Shown: positions 1 through 6,201 of the stretch, one piece after another
Position numbering within the stretch: the stretch's first letter is position 1
How the letters are laid out: each line of letters begins with the position of its first letter
DNA from: Acidimicrobiia bacterium
GTDB taxonomy: Bacteria; Actinomycetota; Acidimicrobiia; Spongiisociales; JAENVV01
Direction: 5' to 3'
Assembly: GCA_020352575.1 (NCBI GenBank)
Contig: CP070681.1
Coordinates: 1,032,407-1,040,456, forward strand
Length of the DNA stretch: 8,050 nt
Translations under genes and position numbers: made by a program
The notes under the pieces: model-generated
What the model was told of the DNA's origin: nothing
What the model saw: only the letters and a program-made list of their open reading frames with translations
The model's database searches: none

Positions 1-406
1 TCCCACGTCCGCCCAGCAATGAGGTCCCGCCGTCCCACGAGGGGGCGATGACCTCGCCGTCTTCCGCAAGGGCCTCGATCGCCGCGTGGAGGTCGCCGGT
101 GGTCACCCGTGGCAGGTCGGCGTGGAGCACGATCCACGGGCGGTCCCCGGCATGATCGACGACGGCCCGGGCTGCGCCATCGAGGCCCCCCGGACCCTCG
201 GGGATCGCTGCGACACCAAGGCCCGAGGCCCACTCCGCGACGCCGTCATCGCCGGTCACGACGACCACCTCTGCGGTCTCGGCCGCGATGCCGACGGTGC
301 GAGCCGCAATCGAGATGCCGAGGGCCGCACGCTCCCTCGCATCGAGCAGCGGGGCGAGGCGCGCCTTCGCAACCCCGAAGGGTTTCACCGGGAGGCCGAT
401 GAGCAC
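1..406 (-). CDS. cofC: CofC/FbiD-like 2-phospholactate or phosphoenolpyruvate guanylyltransferase (3' end outside window)
   Basis: Probably the nucleotidyltransferase of coenzyme F420 synthesis, which joins GTP to 2-phospholactate (archaeal CofC) or phosphoenolpyruvate (mycobacterial FbiD) to give the activated side-chain precursor. The first 135 residues are visible. The N-terminus reads LPVKPFGVAKARLAPLLD, the Val-Lys-Pro..Ala-Lys-x-Arg-Leu nucleotide-binding start of the family. VLHADLP (residues 93-99) is the metal/nucleotide Asp motif. APSWDGGTSLL (121-131) sits where family members carry Asp-x-x-Gly-Thr-Gly-Thr. The GTG start at 406 was chosen because homology begins there. It lies 7 nt after the stop of the oxidoreductase gene with no clear Shine-Dalgarno, so translational coupling is likely. 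Two positions look divergent: Asp in LDGAAR where Asn is usual, and Ser-Trp-Asp before the Gly-Gly-Thr. A related MobA-like nucleotidyltransferase is the main alternative. Confidence 0.78.
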   Translation of the reverse strand, partial: MLIGLPVKPFGVAKARLAPLLDARERAALGISIAARTVGIAAETAEVVVVTGDDGVAEWASGLGVAAIPEGPGGLDGAARAVVDHAGDRPWIVLHADLPRVTTGDLHAAIEALAEDGEVIAPSWDGGTSLLGGRG

Positions 407-413
407 CGTCTGC

Positions 414-1397
414 TCAGTCGGAAAGGGCAGGCATCACCTCGCTGGCGAAGAGGTCGAGGCCGGCGGTGTCGTACGCCGCCTCCGGGAAGTAGATGATGGC
501 GTAGTCCATCCCCACGTCGGCCCACGGGCGAAGCGTCTCGGCCAACTGCTCAGGCGTGCCTCGCAGGAAGCCCCATCGGTTCGGCGCAGCCTCGGCTGCC
601 TCATCGCCGATGAAGGGCCGGTACCGGTCGACGAGCTCGGCCACGAGGGCATCGACCTCCGCTTCGGTGGCCGCGCAGATGACGTTGAAGTTCTTGGACC
701 TCGTGATCTCGCCGAAGTCCCGGCCGATGTCCTCGCAGTGGCCCCGGAGGACATCGGATTTGTGGTTGAACTCCTCCAGGTTCGCCCCGAAGTTCGTGTA
801 CTGGGCGTAGCGGGCGGCCACCCGCAGCGTGAGTTGCTCGCCCCCACCGGCGACCCAGAAAGGGATGTGGGGGTCCTGGATCGGCTTGGGTTGGCAGATC
901 GCGCCTTCGAGCGTGTAGTGCTTCCCCTCGAAGTGGACCTCGTCCTCGGTCCACATCCGCTGCATGATCTCCACGCCTTCACGGAGCTGCCCTATGCGTT
1001 CCGACGGCTTCGGGAACGGGTACCCATACCCGGCGTATTCGTGGGCGTACCAGCCGGCGCCGATCCCCATCTCCACCCGGCCGCCGCTGATCACGTCGAT
1101 GGAGGCCGCCACCTTCGCGAGGTAGGACGGCGGCCGATAGGAGTTACAGGTGCACATCTGGCCGAGGCGCACCGTGTCGGTGACGGTGGCGAGTGCGGCC
1201 ATGAGCGTCCAGGCCTCGTAGGTGACCTCCTGTGTAGGCACGGGGACGGTGTGGAAGTGGTCGTACACCCACAACGACTCGTACCCGGCCCGTTCGATGG
1301 TCTGGGCGACGTCGACCATGGTGGACCACTCGTCCTCCCGTTCGATCCCGACCAGGTCGAGACGCCACCCTTGGGGGACGAAGGCTCCGAAGCGCAT
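414..1397 (-). CDS. LLM-class F420-dependent oxidoreductase (luciferase-like monooxygenase family)
   Basis: A 327-residue cytoplasmic oxidoreductase with the TIM-barrel fold of the bacterial luciferase family. Actinobacterial members mostly use reduced F420 for hydride transfer, but the substrate cannot be read from the sequence. Visible hallmarks are MRFGAFVPQGW at the N-terminus, ERAGYESLWVYDH (residues 35-47), ISGGRVEMGIGAGWY (103-117) followed by the Pro-Ser-Glu-Arg segment (131-134), and PFWVAGGGE (179-187). These match F420-type members, and the length is normal. The ATG at 1397 is preceded by AGAGGA (1403-1408) at 5-nt spacing, which decides the start over longer in-frame extensions that run into the DUF72 gene. 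It is the middle gene of an operon: 17 nt after the DUF72 stop and 7 nt before the cofC-like start. Linkage to a CofC homologue supports F420 over FMN as cofactor. Confidence 0.88.
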   Translation of the reverse strand: MRFGAFVPQGWRLDLVGIEREDEWSTMVDVAQTIERAGYESLWVYDHFHTVPVPTQEVTYEAWTLMAALATVTDTVRLGQMCTCNSYRPPSYLAKVAASIDVISGGRVEMGIGAGWYAHEYAGYGYPFPKPSERIGQLREGVEIMQRMWTEDEVHFEGKHYTLEGAICQPKPIQDPHIPFWVAGGGEQLTLRVAARYAQYTNFGANLEEFNHKSDVLRGHCEDIGRDFGEITRSKNFNVICAATEAEVDALVAELVDRYRPFIGDEAAEAAPNRWGFLRGTPEQLAETLRPWADVGMDYAIIYFPEAAYDTAGLDLFASEVMPALSD

Positions 1398-1402
1398 GTG
1401 GT

Positions 1403-1408
1403 TCCTCT
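1403..1408 (-). promoter_or_regulatory. Shine-Dalgarno site of the LLM oxidoreductase
   Basis: AGAGGA on the minus strand, 5 nt before the ATG at 1397. It is one of the clearer ribosome binding sites in the window and fixes the start of the oxidoreductase. It lies in the 17-nt gap after the DUF72 stop, as expected for an internal operon gene. Confidence 0.75.
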
Positions 1409-1414
1409 CTTCGC

Positions 1415-2107
1415 TCACTGCCCGTCTGTGACGAGCTCGTTCAATCGTGTGGCCCACCGGGGACTGTCGTCCTCGTGTTTGACGTACACCCAGGTCTCCT
1501 CGGCCTCCGCCGCGAGCAGCCGCTCGGCCCAGGCCCGGAGGTCGTCGTCGGAGTATGCCTCCCTCCGGAGGCGGATGTAGAGGCGGGGTGCCGAGAGGTC
1601 GGAGCGGGCTGGTTGGTCGTCGGTCTCCGACACGACGAGACCCGCCCCATGGGACCGCAGCAGCTCCGTGACCGGCTCGGCGAACCACGACTCGTTCCTG
1701 AACTCGAAGGCGGGAGCGAGCGAATCCGGCAAGGCGGCGAGGAAAGTGGCAAGGCGGTCGTCGTCGCGCGGCAAATGGGGTGGGGTCTGGAAGAGCACTG
1801 GCCCAAGGGAAGGTCCGAGTGGCTGCAGCGACTCCAGGAAGTAGGGGAGGTGCTCACCGGGGTCCTTGAGCCGGTGTGTGTGGGTGATCCGCTGGTGGGC
1901 CTTCACCGCGAAGCGGAAGTCGGGACCGACCGTGGCCCGCCACTTCTCCGCCGTCGAGGCGCTCATCGTGCGCCGGAAGGTGTAGTTCACCTCGACCGTG
2001 GAGAAGCGCTCGGCGTAGTGCCCGAGCCATTTCGAGCGAGGCACCCCGGAGTAGAAGCCGTCCTTCCACTCGTCGAACGACCACCCGGAGACCCCGATGT
2101 GCAGCAT
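1415..2107 (-). CDS. DUF72 (YecE-like) domain protein
   Basis: A 230-residue protein of the DUF72/YecE family, a TIM-barrel-like family whose biochemical role is not established. Family features run along the whole length: GVSGWSFDEWKDGFYSG (residues 5-21), the YAER.STVEVNYTFRR segment (about 31-46), FRFAVKAHQRITH (64-76), the LFQTPPHL strand, FEFRNESWF (about 134-142), and near the C-terminus the YIRLRREAYSDDDLRAW segment and a Val-Tyr-Val-Lys-His-Glu-Asp strand, where many members have Tyr-x-Tyr-Phe-Asn-Asn. Length is near normal for the family. The ATG at 2107 has no Shine-Dalgarno. A TAGCCT box ends 6 nt before it, so the transcript is probably leaderless. It is the first gene of the operon with the LLM oxidoreductase and the cofC-like gene, which hints at a redox or F420-linked role. 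That role is inferred from position only. Confidence 0.9.
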   Translation of the reverse strand: MLHIGVSGWSFDEWKDGFYSGVPRSKWLGHYAERFSTVEVNYTFRRTMSASTAEKWRATVGPDFRFAVKAHQRITHTHRLKDPGEHLPYFLESLQPLGPSLGPVLFQTPPHLPRDDDRLATFLAALPDSLAPAFEFRNESWFAEPVTELLRSHGAGLVVSETDDQPARSDLSAPRLYIRLRREAYSDDDLRAWAERLLAAEAEETWVYVKHEDDSPRWATRLNELVTDGQ

Positions 2108-2113
2108 GGGCGG

Positions 2114-2119
2114 AGGCTA
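2114..2119 (-). promoter_or_regulatory. -10 box for the DUF72-LLM-cofC operon (probable leaderless promoter)
   Basis: TAGCCT on the minus strand matches TANNNT, and 6 nt separate it from the ATG at 2107. There is no purine-rich ribosome site in between (CCGCCC). This places transcription start at or next to the A of the start codon. No convincing -35 hexamer is visible. Confidence 0.5.
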
Positions 2120-2145
2120 GGTGCCGTTGGCATCCGAGGACGCCC

Positions 2146-2151
2146 TACTCT
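2146..2151 (+). promoter_or_regulatory. -10 box for pyk (probable leaderless promoter)
   Basis: TACTCT matches TANNNT, and 8 nt (GGGTCGTC) separate it from the pyk ATG at 2160. No Shine-Dalgarno is present, which supports leaderless translation from this ATG and argues against the in-frame GTG at 2121. TTGGCA at 2127-2132 looks like a -35 box but lies only 13 nt from the -10, so it is doubtful. This promoter is back to back with that of the DUF72 operon. Confidence 0.55.
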
Positions 2152-2159
2152 GGGTCGTC

Positions 2160-3596
2160 ATGGCACGACGCACCAAGATCATCGCCACGATGGGCCCGTC
2201 GACCCAGGACCCAGAGGTGGTCCGGGCGATGGTGGCCGCCGGCATGGACGTGGCGCGCCTCAACTTCTCCCACGGCACCGCCGACGACCATCGGCAGATG
2301 GCCGAGTGGATCCGTACGGCGGCCGACGCCGAGGGGCGGTCGGTCGGCATCCTGCAGGACATCCAGGGCCCGAAGCTCCGACTCGGCACCTTCCCCGAGG
2401 GGCCGCACCGCCTCACGAGGGGTGAGACCGTCGAGGTCATCTCCTCCGAGGTCGCCGCGGACGGTGCCGTGCCCATCGTCTACGACGGACTCCTCAGGGA
2501 CGTGGCCTTGGGCCACCGGATCATCCTCGCCGATGGGCTCGTGCGTCTCCGCGTGACGGATGTCGGTGACGACCGGCTCCATGCCGAGGTCGAGCTCTCG
2601 GGCATCGTCTCCGATCGCAAGGGGGTCGCCTTCCCCGACAGCGACCTCGACACCCCGACGATCACCGAGAAGGACGAGGCCGACCTCGTCGTCGGACGCG
2701 AGATCGGTGTCGACTACGTGGCCGTGTCATTCGTGCGCGGCGCTGCCGACCTCGAGCGGGTGCGGGAGATCGCCGGCGACGTGCCGCTCATCGCCAAGAT
2801 CGAGCTGGCATCCGGGTACGAGCGCCTCGACGAGATCCTGTCGGTTGCCGACGGAGCCATGGTGGCGCGCGGTGACCTCGGCGTGCAGTACCCGATCCAG
2901 CGGATCCCCGCCATCCAGGAGGACATCCTCCAGCGCACGAACCGGGCTGCCCTCCTCTCCATCACCGCCACCGAGATGCTCGAGACGATGACACATGCGC
3001 CGCGTCCGACCCGCGCCGAGGTCACCGACGTGACGAATGCGGTCCGCAACGGCACCGACGCCGTGATGTTGTCCGGTGAGACGGCCGTCGGTGACTACCC
3101 CGTGCGCGTCGTCGAGGTGATGGCGATCATCTGCGAGGAGGCCGACCTTGCGCCGTCCCCGATGCGGGTCGACTTCCTCAGCCAGGTGCCCACCTTCGCC
3201 TCTGCAACGGCCAAGGCGGCGGTGCAGGTCGTCGAGGACCTCGGCCTCCACACCATCGTGGCGTTCACCGAGTCGGGCACGACGGCTCGCCTTCTCTCGA
3301 AGTACCGGCCGGAGGCTTCGGTGATCGCATTCACCCCAGAGCCAGGGGTGTTCCACCGCATGGCCCTCTACCGGGGGGTGAAGCCCCTCATGTTCGACCG
3401 GCGTGACACCACCGACCTCATGCTGGCGGCGGCGGAGAAGCAGCTCGAGAAGTACGGCCTCGCCGAGAAGGACGAGGTCGTGGTCATGGTGGCGGGTATT
3501 CCCCCCAACCAGCAGGCGTCCACCAACCTCCTCAAACTCCACGTCATCGGTGAGCGTGCCCGTCGGGGCACGAGGAGATTCGGGGCGTCCGACTGA
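2160..3596 (+). CDS. pyk: Pyruvate kinase
   Basis: Catalyses the last step of glycolysis in the cytoplasm: phosphoenolpyruvate plus ADP to pyruvate plus ATP. The 478-residue length is normal. Visible motifs are RRTKIIATMGPS at the N-terminus, RLNFSH (residues 33-38), DIQGPKLR (67-74), KDEADL (171-176), AKIE (212-215, with the catalytic Lys213 and metal-binding Glu215), MVARGDLG (234-241, metal-binding Asp239), Thr271 in ATEM, PRPTRAEV (281-288) and MLSGETAVGDYP (303-314). The C-terminal regulatory-type domain (about 345-478) is complete. Lys72 replaces the Glu of K+-dependent enzymes, which in studied pyruvate kinases goes with K+-independent activity. Unusual residues are Gln243 in GDLGVQYP (commonly Glu), Glu272 (commonly Gln) and KIELASG instead of KIEN/KIEK. 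The catalytic core is intact. The ATG at 2160 was chosen from the start of homology and the -10 box just upstream. Confidence 0.95.
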   Translation: MARRTKIIATMGPSTQDPEVVRAMVAAGMDVARLNFSHGTADDHRQMAEWIRTAADAEGRSVGILQDIQGPKLRLGTFPEGPHRLTRGETVEVISSEVAADGAVPIVYDGLLRDVALGHRIILADGLVRLRVTDVGDDRLHAEVELSGIVSDRKGVAFPDSDLDTPTITEKDEADLVVGREIGVDYVAVSFVRGAADLERVREIAGDVPLIAKIELASGYERLDEILSVADGAMVARGDLGVQYPIQRIPAIQEDILQRTNRAALLSITATEMLETMTHAPRPTRAEVTDVTNAVRNGTDAVMLSGETAVGDYPVRVVEVMAIICEEADLAPSPMRVDFLSQVPTFASATAKAAVQVVEDLGLHTIVAFTESGTTARLLSKYRPEASVIAFTPEPGVFHRMALYRGVKPLMFDRRDTTDLMLAAAEKQLEKYGLAEKDEVVVMVAGIPPNQQASTNLLKLHVIGERARRGTRRFGASD

Positions 3597-3612
3597 TGCC
3601 CGGGCGGCGTCC

Positions 3613-3618
3613 TACGAT
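3613..3618 (+). promoter_or_regulatory. -10 box for the small Nfu_N-like gene, within an inverted repeat
   Basis: TACGAT matches TANNNT. It lies 25 nt before the ATG at 3644 and upstream of an AGGAG site, so transcription could start near 3625 and leave a short leader. It sits in the spacer of a perfect 6-bp inverted repeat, GGCGGC (3603-3608) and GCCGCC (3619-3624), which begins 6 nt after the pyk stop. No T-tract follows, so this is not a standard intrinsic terminator. Read-through from pyk is also possible. Confidence 0.4.
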
Positions 3619-3633
3619 GCCGCCGACACGACC

Positions 3634-3638
3634 AGGAG
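3634..3638 (+). promoter_or_regulatory. Shine-Dalgarno site deciding the 3644 start
   Basis: AGGAG lies 5 nt before the ATG at 3644. It favours that start over the in-frame ATG at 3596, which overlaps the pyk stop codon and would add 16 low-complexity residues rich in Pro and Arg. Confidence 0.7.
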
Positions 3639-3643
3639 CCACG

Positions 3644-3952
3644 ATGGGTCAGACGATCATCCTCCAGAACCGCACCGTCATCGGCGATGTCGCGTTGTTT
3701 GACATGAACCGCAGCCTCAACGGCCAGGCAGGTGAGCACTTCTCCTCGGTCGCCGACACCGAGGTGTCGACCACGTTCCCAGCGCTCCTCGCCCGTCGGC
3801 TCTTCGAGACCGTCGACGAGGTCGATCACGTCTTCGTCGCAGGGTCCGTGGCGAGCGTCCGTGCGAAGGGCGGTTGGACCGACGAGGCGCTCGGGGCCGT
3901 CGAGTTCGAGCTCCGGAATTTCTTCGTCCACTGGGCCGACAACAAGTCCTGA
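3644..3952 (+). CDS. Small cysteine-free protein resembling a standalone Nfu/NifU N-terminal domain
   Basis: A 102-residue soluble protein with no signal peptide or membrane segment. The stretch from about residue 19 to 95 aligns by eye with the Nfu N-terminal domain, which in full Nfu proteins sits before the Fe-S scaffold domain. Points of match are FDMNRSL for the first strand, FPALLARRLFE for the conserved Ser/Phe-Pro-Leu-Ala-x-x-Leu-Phe helix, VDHVFVAGSVASVRAK for the strand usually written VFFGxDFITVTK, and WTDEALGAVEFELRNFF for the C-terminal helix. There is no cysteine and hence no CxxC motif, so it cannot itself hold a thiolate-bound cluster. It follows pyk by 47 nt on the same strand and converges on the vanW-family gene. 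Family assignment rests on a remembered consensus, so it may instead be an unrelated lineage-specific small protein. That it is a real gene is well supported by the ribosome site and protein-like composition. Confidence 0.6.
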   Translation: MGQTIILQNRTVIGDVALFDMNRSLNGQAGEHFSSVADTEVSTTFPALLARRLFETVDEVDHVFVAGSVASVRAKGGWTDEALGAVEFELRNFFVHWADNKS

Positions 3953-3957
3953 GCGAG

Positions 3958-6171
3958 CTACGGGTCGGAGACGACCACCTGGATCGTGGCCTCGGCCGGG
4001 TTGCCATCGAGGTCGGTCGCCGTCACCACGACGTCGTACGTGCCTGCCGCGTTGAACGTGGCCTCGGTGAGCGCAGCCGTGGGAGCCGTGAAGGCGTCCG
4101 CCCCGGTCCAGAGGTAGGTGACCTGCTCGTCCCAGTCGTCGATCGCAATGGCTTCGAGCAGGATCGGGGTACCCACCGTCGCCGAGGTCGGGCCTGACAG
4201 TGTCACGAGCGGGGCAAGGTTCTCCGGGCAGACGAGCACCCACTCCTCCTCGGGCAGGAGTACCTGGTCGTCCTCGGGGTCCAGCATGCAGGGGTTGACC
4301 CGGGTGAGGATGGGTCGGTATGCGTATCGGACCGTCCAGCGGTTCCGGGTCTCCTCGTCGCCCTGGGTGATCCATCGCTGCACCTCCACGGTCCATCCGA
4401 CGCCACCCTCGTCGTCGATGATCCCCGGCCCCGGCTTCACCAACTCGTCGGGGAAGTACTGCGGCTGCGGCTCCTTCTCGTCCTCGCGTTCGCTCACCTC
4501 GGAACGGACCACCCGGGCGTTCGGTCCGCCTTCGGCACGGATGTCGATCTCGGTGACCCCCCGCCAATGGTCCCCCCACAGGACACGGCCGTCGTTGTTC
4601 CCCCACAACTCGACGGTGATGGACGTGCGGGTGTAGCGCGTACGGACCATGACTGCTGATTCGCTGTCGTTGCGCCAGATGTTGTGGAGATCGGGCCAGT
4701 TGAGCGTCGCCTCGATGCCTTCTGGGTAGCGCGAGAAGTAGTACGAGTGGGGGATGTGGAAGACGTCCTCGTACCCGCCCCAGAACACCGCGTTGTAGAT
4801 CGTGGTCGAGAACTGGCTCACCCCGCCACCAACCGTGTCCTCGAGGATGCCGGCGACGATCGTGCCCGCCGGGAGGTACCCCTTCTCCTCGGTGCGCTGG
4901 CCGACCACCTCGTTGAGGGAGAACTCCTCTCCGGGGAGCACGAGCGTCCCATCCACTGCGTCGGCCATGGTCTGGATGTTCGTGACCCGGGCTTCGCAGC
5001 ATGCGTGGTAGGTGGTGAAGGAGGAGACCATGTGTCGGATGTCGAGCGCCTCCAGGTCCTCGGTCGTCACCTCGGGTTCGGCGCCGTCGATGAGGGGCAG
5101 CGGCGCGGTGCGGGAGGCCGAGCCGATGGCCGCTTCGACGACCGGGAGGAGGGCAGTGACGTCGATGCGCTGGCCGACCTCCGACGGGATGACCGACACC
5201 AGGTACGCCTCCTCGTCGAACTCGAACTGGGCATCGACCGGCGGTACGGCGAGCTGGTCCGAGAACGGAAGCACCCGCTCGGCGAGGATCGTGGGATCGA
5301 GGTCGACGTCCATTCGGAACCCCTCGCCCTCGGGGACGATCGCCACGACGAGAGCGGCGCCGAGGTCATCCACCGAGTAGGTGAACTCGGTCAGTCGTGG
5401 CAGGGCCTCCTCCTCGGCGACTTCGTCCTCGCCGTCCTCCTCGGGCTCCGCCTCATCGCCAGGAGTCTCTGCGGTCGGGACGGTGAGGGTCACCGGCCCG
5501 GCAAGGAGCCGTTCCGCCTCGCGGGACGCGGCCTCGACATGCGCGGGGGTGAGTCGGGGTTCGGTCGCCCTGACCGAGAGCCCAACCTCCAGATGTGGCA
5601 GCGCCAGGAATGCCGCCTCGAGGGGCGGCCGCGCCGTCGAGGTGTCGATGGTGAGGCCGGCCCTCGGCATCTCGGTGCGGACCGCTCCGTCGACGTACCG
5701 CACGGACCCATCGAAAGGGGGAGCGCCCACCAGGTCGTCGGCCAGCTCCCTGAGTTTCGCCTCCATGGCGTCGAGGTCGGTGGTCGCCACGAGGGCCACC
5801 TCACTGGGGTTCGAGAAGGAGGCGAGCCAGCGCTGTAGCTCCTCGAAGAACGAGCCGTCACGGCCCACGGCAACGGCCTCATCGACGATGGCCTCGACGT
5901 CGAGGGAGAGCCCGAGGTCAGCCGGGGCAACCTGGGCGGCCGCACCCTCGACCCGTACCGTGAGCGGCGCATCCAGGAGTTCGCGTTCGAGGTCCTCGAT
6001 GCGAAGGGCTGCCTCGGAGGGCGTGTCGCCGCCGATCTCCAGGCCGGCGACGATGACGCCGCGCGGCACCGTGTCGCGATGGACGGCGACGTCGATGAGA
6101 TAGAGCGCGACGGCCACGAGCAAGAGCCCGATGGGCGCGACGATCCCGGCAGTGCGTAGGCGAGCGTTCAT
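3958..6171 (-). CDS. VanW-family protein with N-terminal membrane anchor and C-terminal PKD-like domain
   Basis: A 737-residue envelope protein. Residues 8-30 form one hydrophobic segment after a short Arg-containing N-terminus, so it is likely anchored with the rest outside. Residues about 35-200 and 260-345 look like two putative peptidoglycan-binding (YoaR-like) modules, separated by a very acidic linker (236-256). The VanW core spans about 383-525: FTTYHACCEARVTNI, VLPGEEFSLNEVVG, the DTVGGGVSQFSTT strand (445-457), HSYYFSRYPEG and the WRNDSESAVMV segment. A G5-like strand region follows (about 570-625), then a PKD-like Ig domain (about 653-735) beginning APLVTLSGP and ending TATDLDG..ATIQVVV. 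Cys391/392 and Cys628/Cys648 may form disulphides outside the cell. The VanW role is unknown despite its name from vancomycin clusters, and the antibiotic link should not be assumed. The ATG at 6171 has AAGGA close upstream. The gene diverges from the GTPase pair. Confidence 0.88.
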   Translation of the reverse strand: MNARLRTAGIVAPIGLLLVAVALYLIDVAVHRDTVPRGVIVAGLEIGGDTPSEAALRIEDLERELLDAPLTVRVEGAAAQVAPADLGLSLDVEAIVDEAVAVGRDGSFFEELQRWLASFSNPSEVALVATTDLDAMEAKLRELADDLVGAPPFDGSVRYVDGAVRTEMPRAGLTIDTSTARPPLEAAFLALPHLEVGLSVRATEPRLTPAHVEAASREAERLLAGPVTLTVPTAETPGDEAEPEEDGEDEVAEEEALPRLTEFTYSVDDLGAALVVAIVPEGEGFRMDVDLDPTILAERVLPFSDQLAVPPVDAQFEFDEEAYLVSVIPSEVGQRIDVTALLPVVEAAIGSASRTAPLPLIDGAEPEVTTEDLEALDIRHMVSSFTTYHACCEARVTNIQTMADAVDGTLVLPGEEFSLNEVVGQRTEEKGYLPAGTIVAGILEDTVGGGVSQFSTTIYNAVFWGGYEDVFHIPHSYYFSRYPEGIEATLNWPDLHNIWRNDSESAVMVRTRYTRTSITVELWGNNDGRVLWGDHWRGVTEIDIRAEGGPNARVVRSEVSEREDEKEPQPQYFPDELVKPGPGIIDDEGGVGWTVEVQRWITQGDEETRNRWTVRYAYRPILTRVNPCMLDPEDDQVLLPEEEWVLVCPENLAPLVTLSGPTSATVGTPILLEAIAIDDWDEQVTYLWTGADAFTAPTAALTEATFNAAGTYDVVVTATDLDGNPAEATIQVVVSDP

Positions 6172-6176
6172 GGATC

Positions 6177-6195
6177 CTTCGAGTCCCCCCCGAAG
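6177..6195 (-). promoter_or_regulatory. Inverted repeat in the vanW-family leader that could mask its Shine-Dalgarno
   Basis: On the minus strand CTTCG (6195-6191) and CGAAG (6181-6177) form a perfect 5-bp inverted repeat around a 9-nt loop beginning with six of a run of seven G. The 3' arm overlaps AAGGA (6179-6175), the ribosome site for the ATG at 6171. Transcription from the TACACT box would begin about at the 5' arm. The stem is short, so any regulatory effect is conjecture. Confidence 0.3.
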
Positions 6196-6201
6196 TGGGG
6201 C

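Noticed and set aside
288..1580. Long plus-strand open frame of 430 codons antisense to the oxidoreductase and DUF72 genes
   Set aside because: It lies opposite two well-recognised genes, its translation matches no family, and GC-rich codon use routinely leaves such antisense frames open.
1398..1688. N-terminal extension of the LLM oxidoreductase frame upstream of 1397
   Set aside because: It would overlap the DUF72 coding region. The extra residues are low-complexity Arg/Pro/Gly, and a good ribosome site precedes the ATG at 1397.
2121..2159. GTG at 2121 as the pyk start
   Set aside because: Pyruvate kinase homology begins at the ATG at 2160, and the extension would contain the TACTCT -10 box.
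3596..3643. ATG at 3596, overlapping the pyk stop, as the start of the small Nfu_N-like gene
   Set aside because: It has no ribosome site and adds Pro/Arg-rich residues. The ATG at 3644 has AGGAG at 5-nt spacing.
4684..5838. Long plus-strand open frame of 384 codons inside the vanW-family gene
   Set aside because: The opposite strand encodes clear VanW and peptidoglycan-binding motifs. The antisense product is an Arg/Gly/Glu-rich shadow without a recognisable domain.
3958..6171. Reading the vanW-family gene as a vancomycin-resistance determinant
   Set aside because: VanW is common in organisms without glycopeptide resistance, its function is unknown, and no vanHAX, vanS or vanR homologue is present here.
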